The translations under genes were made by a program, and so were the position numbers. This document shows positions 8,693-18,687 of a DNA stretch of 64,000 nt, piece after piece (positions within the stretch are counted from its first letter, which is position 1; each line of letters opens with the position of its first letter). The notes under the pieces are model-generated. The model saw nothing but the letters and a program-made list of their open reading frames with translations. It was not told the DNA's origin and did not search any database. Source of the DNA: Amphritea atlantica (GTDB lineage Bacteria > Pseudomonadota > Gammaproteobacteria > Pseudomonadales > Balneatricaceae); assembly GCF_900111095.1 (NCBI RefSeq), contig NZ_FOGB01000001.1, forward strand, positions 1 to 64,000, written 5' to 3'.

Positions 8693-9519
8693 CAGGGCAA
8701 GCGCAGAGGATGAAGGTCAGGGATATCGAACAGCAGTTTATACGTTTGCCAGGGATGCCGCAGATGGAGCTGCGTTCTACATGGGACAGCCGACAGGGGT
8801 ATAAATCCCATAGCCATCGACAGTTTTCAATCGGTCTGCTGCACTCCGGGGAGACCTGCTTCAGCTGTAAAGGCGACGAACAGAGGATCGTTGCAGGGGA
8901 GTTGGTGATCATCGAACCCGACAGGGTTCACGCCTGTAACCCCCTCGAAAATGGTAGTCGTGGCTACTATATGCTCTATATTGAGGCCAGTTGGTGTCTG
9001 CAGTGGCTATCATCCTTCTATGGATCTGACGTGACGCATTTCTATTGCGAGCAGACTCTGATCCGTGATCAGCAGGTGATTGATACCTTTCTGACCCTGG
9101 TCGAACAGTTACAGCGTCAGGATGGCGGAGTGATCCCGATAACGCTGGAGCGACTGGCCACTCAGCTGTTGCTGCCATACTGCAGCCCTGCAGAAGAGGG
9201 CAGTGACAGAGATCACCGCTGCGTTGAGCTAAAGCAGCGTTTGCTGGCCGATCTGCAACATCCTCCGGCACTGGCGGAACTTGCCGCAATCAGCGACTGT
9301 ACACCGGAGGCAGTGATCAGGAGGTTCCGCCGTCATTACGGTATTACGCCAAAGGCATTGGTGAATAATGCCCGTATCGAACAGGCCAAGCTGTTGCTGC
9401 GTGAGGGGGTGCCGATTGTTGATGTGGCGGGGCAACTGGGTTTTTCCGATCAGAGTCAGTTTCACCGCACCTTTGTTAACTACACTGCGTCAACTCCGGG
9501 GCAGTATCAGCAGAGCTGA
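8689..9519 (+). CDS. AraC-family transcriptional regulator
   Basis: 276 residues if translation starts at the GTG that overlaps the transporter stop (GTGA); an ATG at 8710 is the alternative and neither has a well-spaced ribosome site. An N-terminal cupin sensor (SHRQFSIGLLHSGE, GELVIIEPDRVHACNP) is followed by a double helix-turn-helix from about residue 185, ending with the family signature GFSDQSQFHRTFVNYTASTP. The arrangement with a LysE exporter just downstream is common for this AraC subgroup. It probably controls its own neighbours; ligand unknown. Confidence 0.86.
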   Translation: MTGQAQRMKVRDIEQQFIRLPGMPQMELRSTWDSRQGYKSHSHRQFSIGLLHSGETCFSCKGDEQRIVAGELVIIEPDRVHACNPLENGSRGYYMLYIEASWCLQWLSSFYGSDVTHFYCEQTLIRDQQVIDTFLTLVEQLQRQDGGVIPITLERLATQLLLPYCSPAEEGSDRDHRCVELKQRLLADLQHPPALAELAAISDCTPEAVIRRFRRHYGITPKALVNNARIEQAKLLLREGVPIVDVAGQLGFSDQSQFHRTFVNYTASTPGQYQQS

Positions 9520-9593
9520 TCAATTTCGCACAATCATTCGTTTGTATGCTCTGCCAAACTCCGTTTCTTGTATCTATCTGTGACGGAGGCTCT

Positions 9594-10229
9594 ATGTCCC
9601 TTGATTATCTTATTCCTGCTGCTTTTCCCGCGTTGATTCTGGCACACTTCGTCGCGCTGTTAAGCCCGGGCCAGGATTTTTTTCTCATCAGTGCGAGTGC
9701 CGTACGCCATGGTCTGGCCGGTAGCCGTTTTATCTGCCTTGGCGTAGCGCTGGGCAATGGCGTGTATATCGCTATCGCAATACTGGGTTGGAGTGGCATT
9801 CGCGACAGCCCGCAACTATTCAGCATTATCGAAACGTTGGGGGCGATCTATCTGCTGTGGATAGGTATTCAACTGTTACGCAGTCAGGCCGGTGATTTTG
9901 TTACCGGAGATTCAGCAGGCCATGCACCCAGCATTCGACGTCAGTTGATTTCAGGGCTTAATTCGGCGTTATTGAATCCCAAAAATGCACTTTTTTATAT
10001 GAGTCTGATGACCGTTATTCTCGGGCCGGATGCCACACTGGCGCAACAAATATTCTGCGGCTTGTGGATGTTTGCGACGGTGCTATGTTGGGATCTGCTA
10101 CTCGCCCGGGCTATCGGTCTGCAGCGGGTCAGAAAGATGCTTGGCCAAAGTATTCATCTGATTGAACGAGGTGCTGGTGGGGTGTTGGCTGCATTGGGTA
10201 TCGGATTGTTTCTGCAATCTGGCCGATAG
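9594..10229 (+). CDS. LysE-family amino acid/metabolite exporter
   Basis: 211 residues from the ATG at 9594, which has GGAGG at ideal spacing. LysE/RhtB layout: N-terminal [17 protein letters not shown] (family motif SPGP replaced by SPGQ), middle [15 protein letters not shown], then [19 protein letters not shown], about six membrane helices. Exports amino acids or related compounds. Follows the AraC regulator by 74 bases and may be its target. Confidence 0.88.
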   Translation: MSLDYLIPAAFPALILAHFVALLSPGQDFFLISASAVRHGLAGSRFICLGVALGNGVYIAIAILGWSGIRDSPQLFSIIETLGAIYLLWIGIQLLRSQAGDFVTGDSAGHAPSIRRQLISGLNSALLNPKNALFYMSLMTVILGPDATLAQQIFCGLWMFATVLCWDLLLARAIGLQRVRKMLGQSIHLIERGAGGVLAALGIGLFLQSGR

Positions 10230-10291
10230 CCACTACAGTCTTTATGATTCAGCGGTTACTATGTGGCTCTTATCTGTTCAGAGGGAGCACC

Positions 10292-11221
10292 ATGCCATCA
10301 ATTATTCGTGTCAGCGGCCTGACGAAAACCTATGACTCCGGTTTTACGGCACTCCAGAATATCGATCTGGAGATTCACCGGGGGGAGATTTTCGCTCTGT
10401 TGGGGCCAAACGGCGCAGGAAAGACCACCCTGATCAGTATTATCTGCGGTATCAGCAGCCCCTCGGAAGGCACCGTGCTGGCCGATGGCTTCGATATCGT
10501 CAAAGACTATCGTGCGGCGCGCAGTAAGATCGGTCTGGTGCCGCAGGAGCTGTGCAGCGATGCCTTTGAAAATGTCTGGTCGGCAGTCAGCTTCAGCCGG
10601 GGTTTGTTTGGTAAGCCCGCTAACCCCGAGTTCATTGAAAAACTACTGCGCCAGTTGTCTTTGTGGGATAAAAAAGATGCGCAGATGCGGGAGCTGTCCG
10701 GGGGGATGAAACGCCGGGTGATGATTGCCAAGGCGCTCTCCCATGAGCCGGATATTCTGTTTCTCGATGAGCCCACCGCCGGCGTGGATGTCGAACTGCG
10801 TAAAGATATGTGGCAGATGGTTCGGGAGCTACGAGAGCAGGGCGTTACCATTATCCTGACAACGCACTATATCGAAGAAGCGGAAGAGATGGCGGACCGC
10901 ATCGGTGTTATCCGTAAAGGTAAGATTTTGCTGGTGGAGGAGAAGCAGGCGCTGATGGATAAACTGGGCAGTAAGTTGCTGAGTATTCGTCTGCAGCAAC
11001 CCGTCAGTGAAGTCCCGGAAGCGCTGGCGGAGTTCAGTCTGCAGTTGGCAGAGGATGGCGATACCCTTTGTTACCGTTACGACAGTCGTCAGGAGAGCGA
11101 CAGCATCGCCCGGTTATTGCGCAAGCTGACCGAGCAGGGGCTGGAGATCCGTGATCTGCACTCCAGTGAAAGTTCACTGGAGCAGATCTTTGTCAGTCTG
11201 GTTCACGAGAAGGAGCAGTAA
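10292..11221 (+). CDS. ABC exporter ATP-binding subunit (YadG-like)
   Basis: 309 residues from the ATG at 10292 (GAGGGAG ribosome site). Walker [10 protein letters not shown] (about 41-49), Q-loop VPQELC, signature LSGGMKRR, Walker [13 protein letters not shown] and the H-loop [10 protein letters not shown] are all present, so the ATPase should be active. A C-terminal extension of about 80 residues is typical of the ABC-2 exporter/DrrA-YadG group. It pairs with the permease that starts one base after its stop codon. Substrate cannot be read from sequence. Confidence 0.9.
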   Translation: MPSIIRVSGLTKTYDSGFTALQNIDLEIHRGEIFALLGPNGAGKTTLISIICGISSPSEGTVLADGFDIVKDYRAARSKIGLVPQELCSDAFENVWSAVSFSRGLFGKPANPEFIEKLLRQLSLWDKKDAQMRELSGGMKRRVMIAKALSHEPDILFLDEPTAGVDVELRKDMWQMVRELREQGVTIILTTHYIEEAEEMADRIGVIRKGKILLVEEKQALMDKLGSKLLSIRLQQPVSEVPEALAEFSLQLAEDGDTLCYRYDSRQESDSIARLLRKLTEQGLEIRDLHSSESSLEQIFVSLVHEKEQ

Positions 11222-11222
11222 G

Positions 11223-11984
11223 ATGAATCTGTATGCAATCCGGGCGATCTATAAATTTGAGATGGCGCGTACCTTCCGTACCCTGATGCAGAGTATTGCC
11301 TCTCCGGTGCTGTCTACCTCGCTTTACTTTATTGTGTTCGGTACCGCGATCGGATCCCGTATGGGTAATATTGAGGGGATCAGCTATGGTGCCTTTATTA
11401 TTCCGGGACTGGTGATGCTGTCTCTGCTGAGTGAGAGTATCTCCAACGCGTCGTTTGGTATCTTCTTTCCCAAGTTTTCCGGCACTATCTATGAAGTCTT
11501 ATCCGCACCGGTCTCTTCGATGGAGATTGTGATCGGTTATGTCGGCGCTGCCGCCACTAAATCGGTGACCCTGGGATTGCTGATTCTGCTGACTGCCCAG
11601 CTGTTTGTTGATTACCATATTCAACATCCTGTCTGGATGCTGGCATTTCTGATCCTGACTGCGGTGACCTTTAGTCTGTTCGGTTTCATTATCGGTATCT
11701 GGGCCGATGATTTTCAGAAACTTCAGGTGATACCGCTGATGGTTATCACGCCGCTGACCTTTCTCGGGGGCGCGTTTTATTCTATCAGTATGCTGCCGGA
11801 ACCCTGGCAGACGCTGACGCTGTTTAATCCGGTCGTTTATCTGATCAGTGGTTTTCGCTGGGCGTTTTACGGAGTTGCAGACGTCAATGTGGCGGTCAGT
11901 CTGGGGATGACGATGGTGTTTCTGCTGATCTGTCTGACGGTGGTGTGGTGGATCTTTCGTACCGGATATCGGATCAGAACTTAA
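11223..11984 (+). CDS. ABC-2 type exporter permease (YadH-like)
   Basis: 253 residues, six membrane segments, ABC-2 fold with the [20 protein letters not shown] segment before the third helix and the re-entrant [14 protein letters not shown] stretch near the C-terminus, as in YadH. Starts immediately after the ATPase stop (AAGGAGCAG ribosome site inside the end of that gene), so the two are co-translated. No recognisable terminator follows before 12160. Confidence 0.89.
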   Translation: MNLYAIRAIYKFEMARTFRTLMQSIASPVLSTSLYFIVFGTAIGSRMGNIEGISYGAFIIPGLVMLSLLSESISNASFGIFFPKFSGTIYEVLSAPVSSMEIVIGYVGAAATKSVTLGLLILLTAQLFVDYHIQHPVWMLAFLILTAVTFSLFGFIIGIWADDFQKLQVIPLMVITPLTFLGGAFYSISMLPEPWQTLTLFNPVVYLISGFRWAFYGVADVNVAVSLGMTMVFLLICLTVVWWIFRTGYRIRT

Positions 11985-12160
11985 TCATTATGCGGGCAGG
12001 TAACCGGAGTTTTGGAAGCTGAGAAGCTGATTTCAGAGGTCAGGGGAGGTATCAGTTCAGTTGAAAATTTAAGCAGTGACAGTTTAGCGTATCTGCAGCG
12101 TAACCCGGTTGTCCAATAGTGGAAGTTGCCGGGCTAAGCTGCATTTTCACCAGCATCCTA

Positions 12161-12385
12161 TCAATGCCCGAAAACGGAGTCAGTAGCCTGAACAGGCTTG
12201 GCCTTGAACAGGTTCAGTGCTGCGACAAAAATAGCCTTAATATTTGCTTTTCTTGCCTGACGCTTCTCGAGAATACGGGCTTGTTCCATTTCACGAGCCA
12301 TACGCAGGAAATATTCACGCTCAGTTTCTGGCTGGTTCTGTTGCTGTTTGTTGTAAAGGTCGATGTAGTAGAAGGTAGTTAGCAT
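12161..12385 (-). CDS. small hypothetical protein
   Basis: 74 residues from the ATG at 12385 (MLTTFYYIDLYNKQQQ); a weak GAGAGAT lies upstream. An in-frame ATG at 12400 is possible. Mostly helical and charged, with EREYFLRMAREMEQARILEK followed by a basic RQARKANIKAI stretch and a hydrophobic VAALNLF. I do not recognise a family. Plausible gene because of the ordered, amphipathic composition and isolated position; transcribed against its neighbours. Confidence 0.45.
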   Translation of the reverse strand: MLTTFYYIDLYNKQQQNQPETEREYFLRMAREMEQARILEKRQARKANIKAIFVAALNLFKAKPVQATDSVFGH

Positions 12386-13056
12386 GATCTTATCTCTCAT
12401 TATGCACATTATTGGTGCGTTTGTGATGCAGTCATTCTTTAATTGCATACTGTTAGTGCAAACTTTGTTTACGCGCGCAGATTATCCAGAATTGCTTCCA
12501 GTGACAAAGTATACTTTTTCATCTGAATGATGAATTATTCTAATCATTTATATTTTCTCGTTATATCAGTCTGTAGCTTATAGATAGCTATAGTGGCGTT
12601 CTCTCTTTTTTTGGCTGAAATTTGAGCTGAGCTGTGCTGTTTATAGAAAGGAGGGACGGGGTTCTGAATGGTGTAATTTTGTGACCTATCTTGGTGCATT
12701 TGTGTTTTGCATCATCCCCGCTGGTTGGTAAATCACAGCAATTTATTGTTTGCCTGGTAGATAGATGGGCAAAAAATCAAGAAGTTAGCTCCGGTTGTAG
12801 TCGACAATTGCTGTCCCTGGTTTCCTTATCTGCTTCTGCATTGTGAACAATAACGGGCACACGTTTCCTTGCGGATGATCGACTCTGGCGGCTTGATACA
12901 TTTCGTTATTTCTGAGAAAGATTGCAGCAAAACTCCTGTTGTTAAATGGCTGTTGCGCAACGCTGTCCTGCCGGGTGAGAGAACCGGTCAGGAGTTAGCA
13001 ACCTGGTTTGTCCCGATCTGACAAACACAGCAATAATAATGACAGGAATAACAATA
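12386..13056. other. intergenic region before the permease
   Basis: About 670 bases with no gene I can support. The composition is mixed, with AT-rich blocks near 12520-12560. No clear repeat, RNA gene or operator was recognised apart from the ribosome site AGGA ahead of 13057. Confidence 0.5.
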
Positions 13057-14508
13057 ATGCCGTTAAAGACTCGAGAGTTCGGTGCTGAGCAGCCCTACTG
13101 GCCTGCAGGTCCTTTTAAAATAAGACTACCTTTTATTCACTACCGCTGGGAAACCCCTGAGATGATTCAGGGGTTAATCATGTTTGTGGTTGGCCTGGCG
13201 ATGATTCCGCTGCTGGAAAAATATCTGGGGATGCCCTATGAAGCGGCCCTGGCATTCACCTTTGTTGCTGGGTTGGGATATATCCTGCCAGCGTTGTTGG
13301 GGGTGCCGCTGGTGCCTGGCTGGATAACCCCGGCAATACCGGTGGTTCTGCTCTATCTGAAAGGGTTTGAGCCGGGGCCGGATGCGATTAAAGCGATGTT
13401 TGCGCTGCAACTGGAAGTGACCTTTATCTTTCTGTTTCTGGGGGTAACCCGACTCGGTTCAAAGCTGGTGGATATCATCCCCAATTCACTGAAATCCGGT
13501 ATTATTATCGGTGCCGGTATCGCGGCGATGATGGGCGAGCTGAAAGTGGGTGGTCGTATTGACGCAACACCGGTGTCCCTGATTATCGGTTCGCTGATCT
13601 CGGCCTATGTGCTGTTCTCCCTCTCTTTTAAAAACGTGGTCGACAGTAATCCGCTGGCGAAGAAAATTGCCAATTTCGGTATGGTGCCGGGGATGATTCT
13701 GGCGATGGTTGTTGGCTGGAGTGTGGGCGAATATCCACTGCCGGATATTCAGTGGGGCATTACTCACCCGGACTTTGCACTGATGTGGCAGTATCTTACC
13801 TTTACCGTTGGTTTTCCCGGATGGGATGTTTTCCTGCTGGCGATTCCTACCGCTGTGATCGCCTATGTGATCGCCTTTGGTGACATTATTGTCGGCTTTA
13901 CCCTGGTGAAGCGGGTTGATCATCTGCGTTCAGATGAGAGTATTGAAGACAGTGTCGACCGGGTGCATCTGGTGACCGCTATGCGTAACTGTCTGCATGC
14001 ATTTCTGGCGCCCTGGCCGGGTCTTGCAGGTCCGCTGTGGACCGCAGCCCATGCGACGGTTGCGGAGCGTTATGCGATGGGTCGCAAGGCGATGGATTCG
14101 ATCTACAGCGGGGGCGGCACGTTCTGGCTAACCGGCCTGGTCGCACTGTTTGTGTTACCGCTGGTCACCCTGTTTAAACCGGTACTGCCCATCGCGCTTT
14201 CGCTGACGCTGGTGCTGACCGCTTATATCTGCATCATGGTGGGTATGGAACAGCTGAAAAACTCTGTCGAGCGGGGCGTAGCGGGTATCGTTGCGGTAAC
14301 CCTGGCGATGCCCGATCCCAAGTCAACAGTGTATGCGGTGGCAATCGGTCTGATTCTCTACTTCCTGATCGAGAGGCCAAAGCTACTGGGTAAGCACAAT
14401 CCTGCCGATGAGGTGATCTTTGCCGACGGTGAAGAGGAATCTCAGGGGCAGGCCGCCAGGGCTGCCGCTAAAGAGGCGGCAGCTAAGTCACCATCAGAAA
14501 CGGTTTAG
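13057..14508 (+). CDS. SLC23/SulP-like membrane permease
   Basis: 483 residues from the ATG at 13057, which has AGGA ten bases upstream (an ATG at 13039 does not). About twelve to fourteen membrane segments; the pattern TPAIPVVLLYLKG and PNSLKSGIIIGAGIAAMMG resembles the nucleobase-cation/SulP superfamily core repeats. The C-terminal tail is soluble and alanine-rich (AARAAAKEAAAK, helical). Substrate unknown: nucleobase, sulfate or small organic anion are all possible. It converges on a two-component system which may regulate it. Confidence 0.72.
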   Translation: MPLKTREFGAEQPYWPAGPFKIRLPFIHYRWETPEMIQGLIMFVVGLAMIPLLEKYLGMPYEAALAFTFVAGLGYILPALLGVPLVPGWITPAIPVVLLYLKGFEPGPDAIKAMFALQLEVTFIFLFLGVTRLGSKLVDIIPNSLKSGIIIGAGIAAMMGELKVGGRIDATPVSLIIGSLISAYVLFSLSFKNVVDSNPLAKKIANFGMVPGMILAMVVGWSVGEYPLPDIQWGITHPDFALMWQYLTFTVGFPGWDVFLLAIPTAVIAYVIAFGDIIVGFTLVKRVDHLRSDESIEDSVDRVHLVTAMRNCLHAFLAPWPGLAGPLWTAAHATVAERYAMGRKAMDSIYSGGGTFWLTGLVALFVLPLVTLFKPVLPIALSLTLVLTAYICIMVGMEQLKNSVERGVAGIVAVTLAMPDPKSTVYAVAIGLILYFLIERPKLLGKHNPADEVIFADGEEESQGQAARAAAKEAAAKSPSETV

Positions 14509-14564
14509 TCAGCGGGCTGAGGACTTTGTCTCAACTGGTTAAATAAGAACCCCCAGTAAGACCA

Positions 14565-14587
14565 ACCCGGCATCTGCCGGGTTTTTT
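14565..14587 (+). terminator. rho-independent terminator after the permease
   Basis: CCCGGCA-TC-TGCCGGG followed by a run of T. It lies between the convergent permease and response regulator genes and reads best on the + strand. Confidence 0.82.
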
Positions 14588-14612
14588 CTGGCTTATTCTG
14601 CTGAGCAGATGT

Positions 14613-15320
14613 TCAGGGGGTCCAACTGACATCGGTGGTGAGGATATAGCCTACGCCGTAGATGGTTTTGATGATCTCAGGGTTTTTTGGGTCCTGCTCA
14701 ATTTTCTTGCGCACCCTGGACATTCTGACATCGATGCTGCGGTCAAACGGACCGGTAGTTTCCCCCATCAACTGATCTCTTGAAAGAATGGTTTTTGGCG
14801 CTTTCAGCAACCTGATCAGCAGTACATGCTCCGCTGAGCTGAGTTCTGATTGTTTGCCATCGCCGGTGATCAGGGTCAGTGTTTTGGGGTCATATCTCAG
14901 GTTGGCAAATTGGGCGGTGCGGGTCTCTGTTTTGGGATCAGGCCCGCTGTTTTCCAACCGACGGAGCAGGCTGTTCACCCGGGCGACCAGCTCCCGGGGG
15001 ATAAAGGGTTTGACGATATAGTCATCAGCACCGAGTTCCAGTCCCAGGACTTTGTCGGGGACGCTGTTACGCCCTGAGAGGATCATAACGCCAACACTGT
15101 GTTTGTCGCACAGCTGCTTAACCAGCTCCATACCGTCCATATCGGGCAGGCCCAGATCGATAATACAGAGGGCTGGTGGCCGGGTGCGGATGGCATGGCA
15201 GGCCTGTGCCCCGGTGGTAAAACTGCGCACCGAATAGCCAAACTGTTCCAGCTCCAGGCTGACCATCTGGCAGATATCCTTCTCATCATCGATTACGTAG
15301 ATCATTTTATTATTATTCAA
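14613..15320 (-). CDS. OmpR-family response regulator
   Basis: 235 residues from a TTG at 15320, preferred because GGAGG lies 6 bases upstream of it; the next in-frame ATG (15305) would leave the ribosome site 21 bases away. Receiver domain MIYVIDDEKDICQ with the phospho-acceptor in CIIDLGLPDMDG and the KPF lysine, then a winged helix ending RSIDVRMSRVRKKIEQDP and IKTIYGVGYIL. Encoded immediately downstream of the hybrid kinase (36-base gap), so they form one signalling unit. Target genes unknown; the flanking permease and acyl-CoA ligase are candidates. Confidence 0.88.
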   Translation of the reverse strand: MNNNKMIYVIDDEKDICQMVSLELEQFGYSVRSFTTGAQACHAIRTRPPALCIIDLGLPDMDGMELVKQLCDKHSVGVMILSGRNSVPDKVLGLELGADDYIVKPFIPRELVARVNSLLRRLENSGPDPKTETRTAQFANLRYDPKTLTLITGDGKQSELSSAEHVLLIRLLKAPKTILSRDQLMGETTGPFDRSIDVRMSRVRKKIEQDPKNPEIIKTIYGVGYILTTDVSWTP

Positions 15321-15356
15321 GGTTTGCCTCCGCAAAGAGAGAAGCGGTCAGGGAGT

Positions 15357-18221
15357 TTAATCCAACCCGGCATAGCGCTTCTCACTATCATGAAATGCCT
15401 TTTTCAATTCCGCAATCCCAAAGGGTTTGCTCAGCAGCAGAAAGGCCGGATTGATCGGCTTATCACCGCTTTGCTGGTAAGAATATCCACTGATCAGGAT
15501 AATTCTGCAACGGTTATGTTGCTGATGCAGCCAGTCTGCCAGTTCAATGCCGTTGAGGTTGCCCGGCAGCATGACGTCTGAAACCAGCGCATGGAGTTCC
15601 GGTAGCAGAGGGATCAGACGCCGCGCTTCTTCAGCACTATGGGTGTCGATCACATCAAATCCCAGGTCGATCAGTTGCTGACGCACCACCGAGCGGACAT
15701 CCGGATCATCTTCGACCAGGCATACCAGCTTGCCCTCCTGCTTCAGCGTGTTCTCTTGTGCGCCGGGGTGATCATTTAACCTCTCTTCTCTGGCTGCTTT
15801 TGCCGGCAGCAGAAGGGTGATAGTAGCGCCCCGGTGGGCGGCGTTCTGAATGCTGATATAGCCTTTTGACTGCTTAACAAAACCGTACACCATACTCAGA
15901 CCCAAACCGGAACCTGCACCATTGCTTTTGCTGGTAAAGAAAGGTTCAAAACACTGTTGCAACGCCTGATCGGAGAAGCCCGTGCCGGTGTCGCTGATAC
16001 AGATTTCGCAGTAATTACCGGGCGTTACCAGCTCGTCCATGATCAGACGATGCTGCACCGCTATACTCTGGGTTGTGAAGCTGATTTCGCCCCCCTCTGG
16101 CATCGCATCCCGGGCGTTGAACACCAGATTGACCAGGGCATCCTCAAGCCTGCCCGGATCTGCAAACGGCTGCAGCTCTGACGGAGTGTTATTGATGCGG
16201 ATCGTGATATTGTCCGGCAGCGAGCTGGACAGCAGTTCAAGGGAGTCTTTGAGCATCTGCCCGATATTAATCAGCGTTGGCGAGAGCGGTTGTCGACGGG
16301 AGAATGACAGTAGCCGGCTGGTGATGTCTGCGCCGCGTCGGGTGGCTCGGATGGCGGGTTCAAGATAACGTTGTAGCTGATCATCCCCGCTGTAGCGGTC
16401 ACCCACCGAGTGCAGGTTGCCAAGTATAATGGTCAGCAGGTTATTAAAATCATGGGCCAGTCCTCCCGCCATCTGACCCACGGCATTCATCCGTTGCGCT
16501 TCATTTAACTGCCGTTCGGCATCTTTCTCACTGGTGATATCGAAGGTCAGAATCAGAATACCATTAACCTTATTATCCGGATTAAAACAGGGGATCAGGG
16601 TGCGTTTACAGATCACCTGTCGTTGCTGTAGAGGTTCGGTATATTCGCCTGCCGTTTGTTGCCCCCTGAGGGCGGACTGAAGTTGCCACTGAATATGGTT
16701 GAAGCAGGTCTCTCCAATCGCCTGCTGCAGGGGCTTATTGATCATACTGGCCTTATCCTGATGGTATGTCTCGGCGAACACCCGATTGACAAACAGAATG
16801 TTCAGGCAGGTATCGAGATAGGCGATCTGTGCGGGCAGGGCGTCCAGAATCTGTCGCTGACGCTGTTCTGATTGTGCCAGCGCTTCCTTGGCACTGGCCA
16901 TCGACTCTGAAGCGATGATCAGTTGCTGGTTTTTTTCGGCTAATGCATGGGTGCGTTGTTCTACCTTGCTGTCGAGATTTTTAATCGAGTCGCGCAGGCG
17001 TTCCACCATGGTGTCGAAGGTGTAAGCCAGCAGTCCCACCTCATCATCTCGGCGGATACCGCTTTTAGCCGATAGCTCACCTTCCGATACCCTGACCGCG
17101 GTATCTGCCAGTCGTTTGATCGGCTGGGTTATCCACTGACTGAATAGCAACATCAGCAGCAGTGCAACAAACAGTGCGATCACTGCGATAGTGATGATTC
17201 TTTCTGTCAGCAGTTCAGCGCTGCTGCGCAATTCATCGACATAGACCGATGAGCAGATATACCAGTCAAACCCCGGCAGATAACGCACCAGTGAGAGTTT
17301 TTCATAGCTGTAGTTGCCAGGGTCATCGGGCCGGTCCCATTTGTAATACAGTTCTTTACCGGTATCAGCGACCTGAATCAGATCTTCGGCGATAGAGTTG
17401 CCTGTCACCGGATTTGTCAGTTTGAGGAAGTTTTTACCTGCAATATTTGAGTTCGGGTGGATCAGCATATTGGTGCTGGCATCAAAAACAAACAGGTAGC
17501 CGGTGGAGGCGATTTTTATATCCCTGATACCTTCGCGCAGCTCAATCAGTGCTTCATTGCGGATCTGCTCGATATCCGCATCCAGGTCATCCAGATAAAC
17601 CCCTGAGCCGATCACAAACCCTTTGTCGGGGAAGTTTTTAACAAATGAGACCTTATCCAGCGGCTTTTCGGAGTCGAGCCGGTTCCATTTGTACTGGTAG
17701 AAGCCCTCTCCCTGGCGTAATGCCAGATCGATGACTGCGCGAACCTCACTGTCACCCTCCTGGCTGTGCAGGGTCGCGGTATCTTTACCCTGATAGCGCG
17801 GGTCTGGATGCGATAGCAGGATGCCATGCTGATCGGCGATCCAGATATAGTCATTGTCGCCGTATTTAAAGCTTCTCAGCTGCTCGAAAGCAACCTGACG
17901 TGCCTGCTTTTCGCTGAGACCGTTACGACGCGCTTCGGCAACCGCACTGTCGAAGAATGAGTCGGCCAGATCAACTACGGTACGCAGACGCTTCTTATGG
18001 GATTCCAGTGCCTGGCTGCGGTATTTTTTGGTATCGGCGTACATCTTATTGGCAAGGGAAAAGACGCTGTTGAGGGCGATAGCGCTGGAATTGCGTTCAA
18101 TCTCGAACACCTTTTTCTTAATCACCGGCACCGAATAAAAGTACACCGTGATAAAAATCATCGAGATGATTATCAGCAGAGTCACGAAGAAGCGTTGCAT
18201 GAGTTTCGATCTGAAAAGCAT
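15357..18221 (-). CDS. hybrid sensor histidine kinase with tandem Cache, HAMP, PAS and receiver domains
   Basis: 954 residues from the ATG at 18221; a GTG at 18239 would add six residues and neither has a strong ribosome site. Order: membrane helix (about 8-32), a periplasmic sensor with two Cache-type repeats (DYIWIADQHGILLSHPDPRYQG and GYLFVFDASTNMLIHPN, each followed by a YKW motif), second membrane helix near 345-365, HAMP (ITQPIKRLADTAVRVSEGEL), coiled coil, PAS, HisKA with GGLAHDFNNLLTIILGN, HATPase (DTGTGFS, GSGLGLSMVYG), and a C-terminal receiver with VSDVMLPGNLNG. Cache repeats with YKW motifs usually bind small carboxylates or amino acids. Partner regulator is the next gene. Confidence 0.9.
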   Translation of the reverse strand: MLFRSKLMQRFFVTLLIIISMIFITVYFYSVPVIKKKVFEIERNSSAIALNSVFSLANKMYADTKKYRSQALESHKKRLRTVVDLADSFFDSAVAEARRNGLSEKQARQVAFEQLRSFKYGDNDYIWIADQHGILLSHPDPRYQGKDTATLHSQEGDSEVRAVIDLALRQGEGFYQYKWNRLDSEKPLDKVSFVKNFPDKGFVIGSGVYLDDLDADIEQIRNEALIELREGIRDIKIASTGYLFVFDASTNMLIHPNSNIAGKNFLKLTNPVTGNSIAEDLIQVADTGKELYYKWDRPDDPGNYSYEKLSLVRYLPGFDWYICSSVYVDELRSSAELLTERIITIAVIALFVALLLMLLFSQWITQPIKRLADTAVRVSEGELSAKSGIRRDDEVGLLAYTFDTMVERLRDSIKNLDSKVEQRTHALAEKNQQLIIASESMASAKEALAQSEQRQRQILDALPAQIAYLDTCLNILFVNRVFAETYHQDKASMINKPLQQAIGETCFNHIQWQLQSALRGQQTAGEYTEPLQQRQVICKRTLIPCFNPDNKVNGILILTFDITSEKDAERQLNEAQRMNAVGQMAGGLAHDFNNLLTIILGNLHSVGDRYSGDDQLQRYLEPAIRATRRGADITSRLLSFSRRQPLSPTLINIGQMLKDSLELLSSSLPDNITIRINNTPSELQPFADPGRLEDALVNLVFNARDAMPEGGEISFTTQSIAVQHRLIMDELVTPGNYCEICISDTGTGFSDQALQQCFEPFFTSKSNGAGSGLGLSMVYGFVKQSKGYISIQNAAHRGATITLLLPAKAAREERLNDHPGAQENTLKQEGKLVCLVEDDPDVRSVVRQQLIDLGFDVIDTHSAEEARRLIPLLPELHALVSDVMLPGNLNGIELADWLHQQHNRCRIILISGYSYQQSGDKPINPAFLLLSKPFGIAELKKAFHDSEKRYAGLD

Positions 18222-18687
18222 AGTGCTGTCGTCTGTCACCGTACCATTATTATTGTTCTGTCATTCTATAGGAAATGTCAGGTCGCCATACTGGCTGTTA
18301 CATTTCGTTATATTTCAGACAAATTGCGGCAATGATTATCGGTTTTACTGTTAGAAAATCACAGACTCAATACTGTGACCGATAACAATAAAAACGCTGG
18401 CCAGCAGCAATGGCCGGGAGAGAGTAAAGATGCCTTCTCTGTATCCACACAATTATTTCACAGCTGAGCTGAGCCGCTATGGATCGGCTACGGTGCTGTG
18501 TTGCTGGTTAATGCTCATCAGTTATCCCACCTTTTACTCTTGCGCCCACAGGCCGGGTGGTTCAGGTGTCGGCATCCCGACCTGACCAGCATACTCCCGT
18601 GAGGGAGCTTCCATTAAATACTTTTTTCAGATCGACTGGCCGGACCTGAGCATGTGAACCGGTCGAAAACAGGTACAGGAAAATACA
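18222..18687. other. intergenic region with a possible micro-ORF
   Basis: A 51-codon frame at 18430-18585 (+) begins MPSLYPHNYFTAELSR after a GGGAGAG ribosome-like site, but I recognise no family and rate it as a weak candidate. A short hairpin CTCCC-GTGA-GGGAG follows at about 18593-18606, leading into the acyl-CoA ligase leader. Nothing else stands out. Confidence 0.35.
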
